Of a DNA stretch of 64,000 nt, positions 1-13,261 are shown one piece after another. The DNA is from Dirofilaria immitis. Its lineage: Eukaryota; Nematoda; Chromadorea; Rhabditida; Onchocercidae. The DNA is taken from positions 186,001-250,000 of the forward strand of contig JAKNDB010000053.1 in NCBI GenBank assembly GCA_024305405.1, given 5' to 3'. The notes beneath the pieces were generated by a model, which worked only from the letters and a program-made list of their open reading frames with translations, was not told where the DNA came from and did no database searches. Numbering within the stretch: position 1 is the first letter of the stretch; each line of letters starts with the position of its first letter. The translations under genes were made by a program, and so were the position numbers.

Positions 1-1263
1 AATAAGCTACGAGAAGGAAAATAATTGAATCTCTGAAATTTTACTACATTTTGATATCAAATTTGATTGGAAAATTTTAAGCTATTTTATATAATAAATT
101 TTGCATATCAGAGAATCATCACCTGGATATCACTTAAATATCATTTTCTTTGAAGGAATAGTTGATAATAAAAATCATATCATTCATTTAAATTATTCAT
201 TTCAAATTAAATGTTATCTAATTCGAATTGGCTATTCTCGACTTTAACTACCTAATATGTGATAATATTTTCTTGATTTTCTCATACATTTCTCATACGT
301 TTCATTTCAATTAATCTCTTAATCAAATAGATTATCTTTCACATATCGAGAAGTTTCTAGAAATTGATCAAATAAGAATTGAAAATAGAACTTCCTATTT
401 GAAATTTATAAATTCAAATATATTCTGTGATTATTTAATTCTTTTGGAAATTTCTAATTTCCTTTCCCTATTTGTTTTTAAGAAATGAAATAAAAAGATA
501 GAATTGAATTTGTTAATTATCAAAATGTGACAAATATAATAGACGACTATTAATCATTTCAAATTCGAAATTGATTGAAATGATAAGAAACTGATTGGAA
601 ATTGATTGGAATTGACCAATGGTCAAAAGGTTTTAAAATAGATCGAAAATATTTGTCCATTAAAGTTATTGCATGCATATTTCTTACAATAATATACTAT
701 TATTATAAGTTCGAAATGGACTGGAATGATAAGAAATTGATATTCGAATCGAGGGTTGATTGGAAATTGATTAGAAATTGATTGGAAACTGATTAAAATT
801 GACCATTGATTAAAAGGTTTCAAAATAGATTTAAAATAATTTCTCATTAAAGTCTTTGCATACATATTTCTAATAATAATACTGTTATTATTATTGTTAG
901 CATTACTATTGTTATTGTTATCATTATTATCATTATCATTAAAATATGAAATATAAATTTCATTAGAACTAGAAGTAATGATCACAGTAAGCAGCAGTGA
1001 TAACCATGTTAAAAATGATAAATGAACAAACTAATAAGCAAATACATTGATAAATAATTTACGAAGTGCAATTTAAACAAAAATTTTTTTTAAAAAAAGT
1101 TTAAAAACTCAAAAAAGATTCATTTATATGAAAAACTTTGATTTTTAAAATCAAAAAAATGAAATAAAAATAAACTTTGAATGATCAAATGTGGGATAAA
1201 TTTTATGAAAATTTCAATTACTAACAATCGAAACTGCTTTTAAAATGCTTAATTAATGCATGC
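1..1263. other. AT-rich intergenic DNA with a degenerate direct repeat
   Basis: No supported gene. Two related stretches (about 541-690 and 711-880) share runs of 'GAAATTGATTGGAAA' followed by a similar TTGACCA / AAAGGTTT / CATTAAAGT order, so this is an old direct duplication of about 170 bp. The only long open frame here (about 623-985, minus) is low-complexity Asn-rich sequence created by ATT/ATC triplet runs, and I do not call it a gene. Confidence 0.6.
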
Positions 1264-1557
1264 ATGCAAACTTGCATATGCAATAATCCATCCATGCAAG
1301 CTTGCATATGCAATAATCCATCCATAGCAAACTTGCATATCGCAATAATCCATCCATGCAAACTTGCATATGCAATAATCCATCCATGCAAACTTGCATA
1401 TGCAATAATCCATGCATGCAAACTTGCATATGCAATAATCCATCCATGCAAACTTGCATATGCAATAATCCATCCATGCAAACTTGCATATGCAGTAATC
1501 CATCCATGCAAACTTGCATATGCAATAATCCATCCATGCAAACTTGCATATGCAATA
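1264..1557. repeat. 30-bp tandem repeat, about 10 copies, palindromic unit
   Basis: About ten copies of a 30-bp unit of the form GCAAACTTGCATATGC + AATAATCCATCCAT. Each unit contains the perfect 12-bp palindrome TTGCATATGCAA and the interrupted palindrome ATGCAA-AC-TTGCAT. Copies differ by single substitutions (AAGCTTGC, CATGCATG) and two one-base insertions (near 1326 and 1340). Because the unit length is a multiple of three, open frames of 70-127 codons appear on both strands across the block; they are repeat artefacts and not genes. Confidence 0.95.
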
Positions 1558-2450
1558 ATTAAAAAAATAATCAAAAAAATAATCGAATTGTTTACTATTA
1601 ATTGTTTCTGTTTTATTTACATAATTTTTCATTAAACGATAATTTTAAAAATATAAAAAAATATATCGAAATTTTTCATAATTTTTTTAATATTTAAAAC
1701 TAAACCAAAAAAATATGTTCTTTTTATTACTTAAATTTATACTTAAAAGAAATGAAAAATTAATTTATTAATCGAAAATAAAATTTAAAATTAAGTAAAT
1801 ATTTACGAAATTCTTTCATATATATACATATATATGTATATATACATGTTTGTGTAAGCTTTTTCTATCTCATTGACATCATATTTTTATCAAACGAAAT
1901 TGATAATATAATTTTGCATACATAACAATACATAATAGTTAATAGTAGGTATAGTATAATATATAAATATATATGGCAATTTTATCAATAACTTTTATCA
2001 CACTTAAATAATCCAATCTAAAATGCATGATTTAATTAGACTTTTGCTCATTCGAATTTATCCATCTTATATTATAAAATCAGCTGACAATATAACATAA
2101 AATTTTATTTATCATTTTAATATTTACTATCAAAAAAAAAAAAAATGCAAATTCTTTTTGTCTCTTTTTCTTTTTCTAATTAATTTTGCATAATTTTTAT
2201 CAAATTATCAATTTTGCGTAATTTTATCAAATTATGCAAAAACATATTAAAAAAGGAAATGATAATAAAATTTAAAAAAAATTATTGATAATATATTTTG
2301 CTAATAATTTTATGCTAATAATTTTATCCCAAATATAAAATGATGAGGTGATGAAGTGATGAATGAAAATTTTTGAGAAAAAGTGTTTTTAAAAAAAAAA
2401 ATTAAATTATTGTTATTTACATATATGTAAAAATGCTTTACATTTTAGTA

Positions 2451-2452
<2 letters not shown>

Positions 2453-2482
<30 letters not shown>
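2453..2482. repeat. (CT)n microsatellite
   Basis: An uninterrupted CT dinucleotide run of about 15 units, unusual here because the surrounding DNA is almost pure A/T. Confidence 0.9.
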
Positions 2483-2487
<5 letters not shown>

Positions 2488-3819
2488 CCTTATATTTCTT
2501 TATCAAACTTATCCATTTATCTCTTTTTTTTTCTTTTTGATAATCATTTCAATTTCTTCAATATTAACTAATATTCATTTCAATATATATTTAAAATTAT
2601 ATATGTGCATAGATATTTATTTATATTTAATTTTATCTATTTAGTCATTTCTTGAGAATAATTTCAATTTATCGTTTATCAATTTAATATAATATATAAA
2701 AAATTGATATTATATTTAGTAATCGTAAGATAAATTTTAATTTATTTTGTATGGTACTAAAAGACAAAAAGAATTATTTATCAAAAAAAAGAAAATTAAT
2801 TAAATACCTAAAAATTAATTAAATAATTAAAAATTATTTAAATACTTTCCTTTGGCCATTTCATTTATTGCTTCTTTTGTTTGTTTTTTTTTTATTGAAT
2901 TTTAAATGAATTCATTTCTGATTAGTAAATAAATGATGCTGCCTTTTGCATATATTCTCGATTGTTTATTTGATTTTTTTTCTCTTAATTTTTGCATCAC
3001 TTATTATTGTACTTTTTTGTTTACACTGCTTGTTTATTTATTTTTACTTAATTTTGTTTATTTTTTGTTTACTTAATTATCAAATGAAATTTTTTATTTC
3101 CCTAAAATATATCTTTATACTTACATAAATTATTTATACTTATTTTTGTTATTTTGATAAGAATGATAATCTGTTTATTTTTTTTGCTTATTTAATTATT
3201 AATTGAAATTTATTATTTCCTAAAATATATCTTTGTACTTACATAAATTATTTATATTTATTTTTGTTATTTTGATAAGAATGATAATTTGTTTATTTTT
3301 TGTTTATTATTTCCCTATAATAAATCTTCATACTTACATAAGTTATAAATTTCCTTCATACTTTGCATAAATTATCGATATTTTTTTTTAATTATTTGAT
3401 AAGAATGATAAATAGATTGATGAAAATATTCAATTAATTCAAACTTTAAAGGAAAAGAAAAAAAAATCAATAAATTTGAAATGTTAGAGAGAGTAATAAT
3501 GTTGTTATAATATATAAAATTAAGAATGTATAATTTGTATTAACATGATATTTTGTGTTAACGTATGATCTTAACGATCATTCTCGACTAATTATGCAAA
3601 TGTAATCATCTAATATTTACTATTTTAAGATTGCTATTATTCAATTTATTCGTTTTAACAAATCGCTAATATATATATCTATCTATATACGGTAGTATCA
3701 ATCATCTTGGCTTATATTTGACGCTTCGATAACAAATATATTTATCTATCATTATGCGTTGGCATATTGCACATCTGTTAGCTTATTTTTATACTATTAT
3801 CATTTCATTTCAATAAATA

Positions 3820-4160
3820 TATAATCACTGATAAGTTGGAGAGGATATGAAAATTTTTATCATTGATAAGTTGAAGGAAATGTGAATGTTTTAATCATTG
3901 GTAAGTTGGAGAAGATGAAAAAGTTTTATTATTTTCATCTCATTTCAATGAATATACGATCATCATCGATAATGTGAAAATTTCAATCATTGATAAGCTC
4001 GAGAAAATGAAAAAGTTTTAATCATTGATAAGTTGAGGAGAATAGAAAATTTTGATCATTGATTAGTTGAAGGGAATATCATAGTTTTAAACGTTGATAA
4101 ATTGGAGAACGTGTCAAAGTTTTAATCATTGATAAGTTGGCGAAAGTATCGAAATTTTTT
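3820..4160. repeat. Degenerate tandem repeat (ATCATTGATAAGTTGGAGAA family)
   Basis: About ten imperfect copies with a spacing of roughly 30-40 bp, each centred on ATCATTGATAAGTTG followed by a purine-rich GAGAA/GAAGG stretch. The copies have diverged in length, so this is an old array. Confidence 0.75.
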
Positions 4161-6616
4161 AAACTTATCTAAACTTTATATTTGCTGTCACTATCATATT
4201 TCTTATTAACTATTATTTGCATATTTTTGATATGCATAATTTTTGATTGAATTATTGACTATTGCTATCAGTATAAAAGATTAGCAATAACTAATTATTG
4301 TCTGTTATCAGCATTATTATTTCATTTATTCATGATAATATTATTTATCAAATATCTTATATACGATATGAAATTTCTTGTAATTCTTTTCTGATAATAA
4401 ACTTCCTATAATTTTTAAATCAAATGATAATTTTTGATCTATAATTTAAAATCAAATGAGAATTTTTGATCGATAATTTAAAATCGAATATAATATGATA
4501 GTTTGATTTATAAAAAAAATTCATATTTTATGTTTTATTCGTATGTATGATAAATATTATCATATAAATATATCAAAGGTAAAAATTGGAATATAATTTA
4601 TTAAAATAAATGTAAAAGTGTTTAACTGATAATTATAACTGATTATGTATTGCTTCCTCTATGATTAGAATAATATTTTTTGATAAGGATGATAATGGTT
4701 TTTTTCTTTCTTATGCTATGAAAATTTTGAATGTAAAACTTACACTATGAGCATTTTGAATTTTGATCAATTATTCGAAAGCTTATTTACTAAGTTTAAT
4801 CATATTTGCGACAAAATGCTATGATAAAAGTAGGTAAATATTATCAACTAATCTTACTCAAGAGAAAATTACTTGATATCTTTAAACTTTTAAAATTTTA
4901 CTGATAAAATTATAAAAATCTTAACACCTTAATGATGGTGAAATGCGATAAAGAATTAAGAAAATGCAATATTTTATACAATAAACTATATTACATAATA
5001 ATTAATTTAGATGAAACAATAGTCTTGATTATCTTATCAAATTTATCATTTTCTTTTTCAAAATTTCTTCCTTTGATCTTAGAAAAATCATCAAAAACAT
5101 ATTAGAAAATAAAATATTTTCTATTTTAATTAAAATAAAAGGAATCGATTTTCTTTTTTATTCCATTTCCGATAATTATTTAAGTACAATTAATTACATA
5201 TAATTTTAAATGTAATTTTTATTTCATTTATATTCGATTAAATTTCATTTCCAAATAATATACAAATTTTCTTTTTTCCATTTTTCAAATATCGAATAAG
5301 AATTTAAGTTTAATTTTAAAAGTTTTGATTTATAATTTTAATTAAATTATCAATTCTAAACTTTAAAATAAGAAAGGAATGATAAAATAATATCTAACTA
5401 CTGACAAAAAAAAATCAAATATAGTTTTGCATTACCTGATAATATGCATAAAGAATTTAAATTCAGTAATTATGCATTATGCTTATTTTCAAATTCCAAG
5501 TAATTATGTTTTATATTGTCTTTGAATTCCAAGTAATCATCTATTATATTATTTTTTAAATTCTGATAGTTATCAAATTATTATCATTATTAACTTTTAT
5601 TAAAATAATATTAATTCATGTGATAACTTTCACTAATATTATTTCCAATTAAATATAATCAAATCAATTACGATAATGAATGAATATTAATATATTTATT
5701 TTGAAACTAAAAATATATTTAAAAAAATTTTACTTTAATTATCGCATGATATTAGCACATTAAAAAATATAATTACAAAAATGTTTTAAATTAATTTATT
5801 TTATTTTATAATAAATAAATTTTCGATTACAGTAAGACTAATAAAGCAATCTTTGTTTTTTACAGTAAATAAAATATGCCTATTAATCTGTGTTCTTATC
5901 TATTTTATCATTTCATTTATCATTCATCATTGTCAAATTTAATCTTAAATTTCATTTCGTTTTTAAGCAAAAAAATAATTCTAGACATATGATATTAATC
6001 AAATTTTTTTCGATTTTTTTCCTCAATTTTTCTGACAGTTTTAGTGACTATTCGCTAATAGTGCTGCGATATATATATATATTATATATCGCAAATTTTT
6101 GGTTAACATAATTCGAAAAGTCTATTTTATTTATCAATTTTTGTTAGCGCAATCGAGAATGATCATTTTATTCAATTAGATTTTCATGCAATATAATCCA
6201 AATAAATTTACGATATTCGTTTCTATCATATCCTTGAAATTTTTTATTAATATAATTCGAAAAATTTATTTTATCTATCAATTTTTGTTAGAGTAATCGA
6301 GAAATCGCACAATATAATTCAAATAAATTTGCGATATTCGTAAATTTCCAATAAATCCGGCAAGAACCATCATATTCTTAAAAATTTTTATTAACATAAT
6401 CCAAAAGTTTATCACATTATGATTTTTGTTAATATAATCCAGAAAGCTTATCTCATCCAAAAATATTGAATGTGTAAATTTTTAAATTAAAATATAAATT
6501 TTTTTCTAAACTCATCCCAACATTATCATTTGTAATGTTTAAATGAAATAAATGATAAAAATGAATAATCAAAATGAATGTTAATCATTCATTATTTCTT
6601 ATCATTTTTATTGAAC

Positions 6617-6663
6617 TTTATCTTTTTCAATTTGTTTGTTATAAACAAATTGAAAAAGATAAA
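6617..6663. repeat. Perfect 21-bp inverted repeat with 5-nt loop
   Basis: The left arm (6617-6637, starting TTTATCTTTTTC) is exactly complementary to the right arm (6643-6663) around the loop GTTAT. A second, smaller inverted repeat (AATGAATG-TTAAT-CATTCATT) lies just upstream at about 6571-6591. No open frame overlaps. It could be a short foldback element or a transcribed hairpin. Confidence 0.9.
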
Positions 6664-6951
6664 AAAAAAAAAAAGAAAAAGTTTGATTATTGAATAATTT
6701 TTAGAAGGTAATGATGAGATTCGAGGATGTATGAAAATAATGTTCCCGCTATCACTTAAAACCTCTTATAACACTCATCACCGTTAAATGCCTTTTTTAA
6801 AATGATTTATTAAAAAAAAGAAGAAAAGAAAAGAAAAAAGCATTGCTTAAATTCTTATTGCATCTTTTTTCTCTTTCACAAATTTACTTGTCGTTTTTTT
6901 TTTTTTCACATTTTTCTTCCTTTCAAAGCTTTCCATCCAATTTTTTTTTCT
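6664..6951. other. AT-rich spacer, nothing recognised
   Basis: Poly-A and poly-T tracts with no exon-like segment, lying between the hairpin and the 34-bp repeat. Confidence 0.6.
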
Positions 6952-7150
6952 TGGCTCATATAATTTTTACCCAAATATAACAACTTGGCTCACGTAATTT
7001 TCATTCAAATATAACAACTTGGCTCACGTAATTTTCATTCAAATATAAAAATTTGGCTTATGTAATTTTTATTCAAATATAAGAACATGGCCCATATAAT
7101 TTTTACAAAAATATACGAACTTGGCTCATATAATTTTTACTCAAATATAA
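6952..7150. repeat. 34-35-bp tandem repeat, 6 copies
   Basis: Six copies of a unit beginning TTGGCTCACGTAATTTT and ending in CAAATATAA(C/G)AAC. Copies differ at several positions (CTCAC/CTCAT/CCCAT/CTTAT), so the array is moderately old. Confidence 0.9.
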
Positions 7151-8706
7151 GAAAGAAAAAAGCGAAGGCTTAACGTTTGCGAAAAAACTTATTTGTTTAT
7201 TTATTTATTTATTAGTAAGCGAATAAACCTTTTACATGTTTATTATACAATAAGATTAAATGATTATACTTTGCGAATATCGTTTCTTCAGATTTATAAA
7301 AATCATACCGATCGATAGGTTATATTTATAATTTTATAAAAATTATAATCTTCGTATATCACTAAATTTGTATTATATATAATTTTATAAATTATCATCT
7401 TATCATTAAGCTCATATTCATCTAGTTTTATAAATTATCCCATCATTGAATTCATATTGATATAAGAAAGAAATTATTATCTTATCATTAAATTCATATA
7501 AATATAACTTTATAAATCATCATCTTATTATTAAATTCACATTCATATAATTTTATAAATTATTATTGTTAAATTCACATTCATATAAAGAAGAAATTAT
7601 TATTTTATCATTAAATTCATATTGATAAAATTTTATAAATTATTATCTTATCATTATACAATTATTCCATTCAAATATAAATAATTGTTTATTTACTTCA
7701 TGTTGATTCTGATAAAAATTCCATTCAAATATTGTTTATTTACTTCATAATTATTTATTTACTTCATGTTGATTTTGATGAAAATTTTCGTCATAAATTT
7801 GTTTATTTCCAATCTGAATATTTTTATTTATTTTTTCAAAAAACTTGTCAAATTAAGCAAATATTGTTATAATTTAAAAAATATTCGTTTTTTTATGCAA
7901 CATAAATATAAATATTTACGTAAAAATTTTAAAAATTGAAACTAACATTTTTACGAAATTTTCTTCATTGTAGAAAATCAAAATAATCGAAATGATCTAG
8001 TAAAAACTTTCGGAAATTTATTATCGCATAAAATAATTTTATCATAATATGATAAAGATCTAAGAACATATGAAATCTTTAGAATATAAAGTAGTAAGCA
8101 ATAGTTTTATCACTATTATTTTTCATTAAAATTATCCGATTTGGTTTTAATCAATCTTAGAATCGTCATTTTGTTTATTGTCGAAAAAAGGAAATTTATC
8201 TATTAACTGATCTAATCAATCCGTTTTCATTTATTCTATTTATGTGTTATTAAATTAGCTTAAAATATTTCACTGTTTTTTGATATAGATAATCTTACTG
8301 TTATCAGATATAGATAATCTTATTGCTATCATTTTTTCTTATCACTTCTTTTTTCTCTTGTTTATTTGTCTATGTCAAAATTATTTGAAGTTGTCTGCTT
8401 GACTAAAACTGATAAATTAATGCATAATTTACAATCTTCAAATTTCACTTCGCTTAAGTCTAACTTCATTTCCTATGGGATTAATGCTGCAAGAAATATT
8501 TCTCGATGGTAATATTTCCGTTCTGTCGAAATTATTTCCATTTTTCGATAAACGAATGATTGCAATATTTGATGATCGCTGTTAGCTATGCGGGAAATGC
8601 AACATTTTCTCATTCTCATATTTTTCATTTTCTACATTTGCTTAATTTATATTATAATTTTGAAATATTTTCCTTTTTATTATTTTCAATAAATAATAAG
8701 AAATGA
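7151..8706. other. AT-rich DNA with a degenerate TTTTATAAATTAT-CATTAAATTCATAT repeat
   Basis: About 7370-7680 is built of eight or so diverged copies of a 40-50 bp unit (ATAATTTTATAAATTATCATCTTATCATTAAATTCATAT type). No supported coding sequence is present. Confidence 0.6.
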
Positions 8707-8871
8707 AATAAACAATCAAAAATTTAAATTTATTTAAGTAATAAACAATCAAAAATTTAAATTTATTTAAGTAATAAACAATCAAAAATTTAAATTTATT
8801 TAAGTAATAAACAATCAAAAATTTAAATTTATTTAAGTAATAAGTAATCAGAAATTTAAATTTATTTATAA
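8707..8871. repeat. 33-bp tandem repeat, 5 copies
   Basis: Four near-identical copies and one diverged copy of a unit that begins AATAAACAATC and ends TTATTTAAGT, with a period of 33 bp. Near-identity of the first four copies points to recent expansion. Confidence 0.93.
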
Positions 8872-11800
8872 TTACAACATTAATAATGTATAAATAATAA
8901 AAGAAAAGGAAAAAATAAATGAATAAAAAATATTTTAATGAATAAATTAAAATTTTAATTTTTGAAATTAAATAATGAAATCAAAATTATTTATAAATTA
9001 TTAAATTCATTTATAACTTCAACATACATTGATTATATATCAATTTAGTTTCTTTTTTTTTTTGCTAGCAATTTTCTCGACACTAATTTATTTTCAAAAA
9101 AAAAAAAAAGAAGGAAATTTAAATGATTGAAAAAGAATTTTTTTTTCTAAAATTTTTCCTTACTAATTATATTCAACTTATGCTCATCTTATTTCTCAAT
9201 TATTTAATATTTTTTGATATTTTATTTTTTGATTGAATTTTATAAATTTATCAAATATTTGATTTAAAATATTTTTGATATTTAATTTCATTTTTTTAGT
9301 TTCATAAATTTATCAAATATTTGATTTACTGTCGCATAGATTTCTTATACTTTTTTTTTTAAATTAGTAGAATTTAATATCAAAATATCGATATCATATA
9401 TGCATTTATATCAACGTTGTAATTTTTACGAATCAATAAAATTCTTTTTATATATATTTCATCGATATTTTTGATGATTTCATTTATGCTATCTATGATT
9501 GTTATCATAATTTTTATCAAAAGATAAAAATGAAATATTAGTAATAATAAATTGTATGAAATCATTTAAGATACATTACTATCATCGTATTCAACTAAAT
9601 CTATCAATCGAATGCAAAAGCTTTATTTTCCCATTTTTTTTTCTTTGAATTTAATAATCCATTAATCATATCAATCCATAAATCATATCCATTTCAACAT
9701 TTATATTTTTATCACAAAAAAGTCTAATATATAATCAAATGCAAATAAATCCTTTCTCCTTTTTTTTTTTTAACTATTTTGTAAAAAAAGTGGATTTGAT
9801 AAGATTTTTTTTTCTTATTCCATAAATATTTTATTTTGTTTTTTTCTTCAACCAACTCTTTTTTGTTACTTTTTTTCTTTTTATATTTAAATTAATTAAT
9901 AATTTATTACATTTAAGTTAATTGGTTATCACATTTTAATTAATTATCATATTCATTCGTTTATAATTAATAAATGATAAGATTAAATGATATTGATAAA
10001 TTTGTATCATTTTGAAATAATTTAAAAACTTATTAGATTGAATAAATTATTTGTATGGATATTGACTGTGATATTTATAATTAATCGATGAATTCGATAA
10101 TATGAAATTTTTGATTTCATTATTTTATTTGAATTTTAATTTCTTTCTTATATGCCATTATTCTATATTCGGTCTTTTTCTCGATCATTGTATCATTTCT
10201 TCGTCTTCGAGATCATTCGTACTTTTTTTATTTTCGGGATCATCTTATTTCTTCTTCGCTTTCTTGGTCATCTAACTTTTTCGTCGTTTTCTCGATCATC
10301 TTACTTTTTTTCATCTTCGAGATTATCTTACTTTTTCTTCTCATTCTCGATCATCTTACTTTTTCTTCGCTTTCTCCGTCATCTTACTTTTTCTTAATTT
10401 TCGAGATACCTTCATTTTTTTTTGATTTATCGAATTGAATTTTCCTTTTCATTTATCATCTTTTTCATTTTTTTAGGATATCAGAAAAGGAAACAACAAA
10501 ACAACTTGTCAAAAAATAATTGACAAAAAAAATTTTTCCATTAAAAAGAATTGTTGTTAAAAAAACTTTTAATATTAAAAAATTATGTAAAATATTTGAA
10601 ATGAATTGAAATGGATATCATAAAATGATAATTGTTATTATTGAAAATTACACGAAAATAATAATAAAAAAGTTGAAAAATCAATCGGCTAAATAAAAAA
10701 ATATATGTATCATTTCCTTTTTTTATCTTTCATCGAAATATTTATGATAAAAATGATAACATTACGTTAAACTATATCGCTCTTGTTCGTTATTTAAAAT
10801 TCTAGTAAAGCAGCAATTACCGTAATCTTCAATGTAATTACGATAGTACAAGAAAATAAATATAAATTGGCACTTTTAATAAAAAAAAAAAAAAAAGGAT
10901 CGAGAATTTCAAGAGCAATTTAAATAATTGCTAATAGGTTTGTTAAAAACTGCAATAATAATTAGTTTTGCTTTGAGATATATAACAATTATTGTTTATG
11001 CAAATTTTCATCCCTCTGCTAAAATCAATAATAAATCCAAATGATACGTAGTGAGAGAGAATTTCATATAATTTATCAGTTAGCTAATTTATAGTTTGAA
11101 TTTATATCGAATATTTTTTATCATTCAATCTTTCTTTATGATATAATTTTTTGTTAAAAATCAATAATCTATCTTTAACCGTATTCTTATTAATCATTTA
11201 TGAAACGAAAATTTGGCAAACATATATTACTGAATTTTTGTTATTATCATCATCAATCGTTATCACTTTTTTTAATCACAATTTACTCTCGCTCGCATTA
11301 TTATCAATAGCATCAATTTCATTATGATCATCATTATCACTATCATTTAGTGATCCATCATTCGCATTATTATCAATAGCGTCAGTTGAGCGAAAATATA
11401 TATCACTGAAAACTATTATACATTGTAATTATCATCATTATTATCACCTACATCACTATCGTTTGCACTATTATTAATAGCATCATTATAAACATCACTA
11501 TCGTTATCTATAACAGATGTCGTCATCATTCATTATCAATAATACCACTATTATTTGCATCGCTATCATATATATTATTATCAATAATATCATTATTCAT
11601 CTATAAAAGATTATCTGTTCAATGAATCATTTATAGTTTTTTTCATTTTGCCGGAAAAATTATTTTTCTTGATATTTTGATAATTTTCTTTAATTTCTTT
11701 CAATTATTTTGAAATATTTTTGTTATCATTTTAATCAAAATGATAACATCTAATTGACTTTATTTAATAAATTTTTTCCTTTTAAAAATCCTATAAATAA

Positions 11801-12916
11801 AGCATTTAATTAATTAAATAAATTAAAACAAAAGAAAAAATTATATTTAAATATTTATTAGCTTACAACTTTGTCCCTTTTTCCCCCTTCTCCCTTCCTA
11901 CTACCATATGTTTTGTTTGAAATCAAGTTGATAACATAATTTATCATTTGATGTCATGCGGATGAAGGAAAGCTATAATCTATCCAACTTATTTCACATC
12001 TCTAAAAACACATTTTTTGAAATGCTTTCAAACAATATTTTTTTTAAAAAATTTTAAAATAGTACGAAAAAAGGTCAAATTTTTATTCGATATGTTTAGA
12101 AAAAGTTGAAAATTTTTCAACTTTTCTTTTTTTTTCTTTTCATTTATTTTTCCCATTTCATTTCAATTCAAAAAAAAAAATAATTGTAACATTTCTTTTT
12201 TAATTAAATTTTTATTTCTATTGTTTTCTTGAATTAGACGGAACAAAAAAAATCATACATTTTAAATTTTCATTTATCAGTGTGATCAGCGTGATCAAAA
12301 ATCACGTTTATCAACAACTTATCAGTGTGAAATTTAATTCGATAAGAATATCACTAATCAAACGCTATTGCTAATTTTCTTTTGTTTTTATTTCATCTAT
12401 ATTTATTCAAATTATTCATATCAAAAGTTTGCCGAAAATTTTTGAAAATTATTGATAAAAATGGAAAAAGAAATTTCAAGAAATATTTTACCTAAAAAAA
12501 AAATTAAACAAATAAGTTCACTTTTTGATGATAAAGTTTTTGGAAATTTTCTTTTTTTTGATATTGTAAAAGAGTGAGAAATTGATAAAACGATAGTATT
12601 TAGTAATGAAAATTTCAAAATTTGAATAAATAATTTCGTAATTTATGTTGCTTATCTTTGAAATTATCATAAATATCAATTTGATAATTTCAAGAATTTG
12701 TATTAATTAATTTTCGTAATTTAATCCAACTTTTTTCAATTTTGATATATTTATAGTTATTTCTTTTGTTTTATCAATAAAACAATTATATGAAGCGTTT
12801 CTTTTATATAAATTAAAATAAAAGGTTTGAGTAAATCAAGTATATTGGTGCGAAAAAAATGATCAAATTCAGAAGTACATTGATAAGTACATTGATATAA
12901 AAAGGACAGAATCTTT
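8872..12916. other. AT-rich gene desert
   Basis: No supported gene. Within it, about 10180-10400 consists of degenerate 28-30 bp units of the TTTTTCTTCGCTTTCTCGATCATCTTAC type, which create a spurious Phe/Ser/Arg-rich open frame on the plus strand. About 11230-11600 is rich in ATCATTATTATCAATAGC-type units. The open frames at 9380-9565 and 12421-12618 (minus) are low complexity. Confidence 0.55.
10180..10405. repeat. Degenerate 28-30-bp tandem repeat
   Basis: About seven units with the core TTCTCGATCATCTTACTTTTT. Individual copies vary (GATCATCTAAC, GATTATCTTAC, CGTCATCTTAC). The open frame over it (10152-10397) is the repeat itself being read. Confidence 0.8.
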
Positions 12917-13261
12917 CTAAATTATGATACCGTGATATCAATTTAGGATAGCATTTTTCCAAGTTATGATATCAATTTAGGGTAGCATTTTTCCACGTTA
13001 TGATATTATGATGCCAATTTAGGATAGCATTTTTCCAAGTTGTGATACTATGACATCAATTTAGGATAGCATTTTTCCAAGTTGTGATATTATGATATCA
13101 ATTTAGGATAGCATTTTTCCAAGTTATGATATTATGATATTAATTTAGGATAGTATTTTTTCATGTTACAATATTATGATAATTTAAGATAGTATTCCTC
13201 CATGTTAAAATTTTATGATATCAATTTAAGATAGCATTTTTCCAAGTTGTGATATCAATTT
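12917..13261. repeat. About 42-bp tandem repeat, 8-9 copies
   Basis: The unit reads AAGTTATGATATTATGAT followed by ATCAATTTAGGATAGC and ATTTTTCC. Eight copies plus a partial one, with internal deletions in the first, sixth and last copies and scattered substitutions. Confidence 0.92.

Larger units (their letters stand above)
1558..6616. other. AT-rich gene desert with microsatellites and degenerate repeats
   Basis: No supported coding exon. It holds a TA-rich tract near 1815-1850, a perfect (CT)n run at about 2453-2482, a repeated 'TATTTCC..TAAAATATATCTTTGTACTTACATAAATTATTTATA' style block of about 110 bp at 3090-3330 (three diverged copies), and a degenerate run of about ten 'TTTTAATCATTGATAAGTTGGAGAA' related units at about 3820-4160. 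Everything else is low-complexity A/T sequence. Confidence 0.6.

Noticed and set aside
1221..1635. Six overlapping open frames of 68-127 codons on both strands
   Set aside because: All read the 30-bp tandem repeat, whose length is a multiple of three. Peptides such as MQTCICNNPS repeat exactly with the DNA unit.
10152..10397. 81-codon Phe/Ser/Arg-rich frame
   Set aside because: It is the degenerate 28-30-bp TTCTCGATCATCTTAC repeat read as protein.
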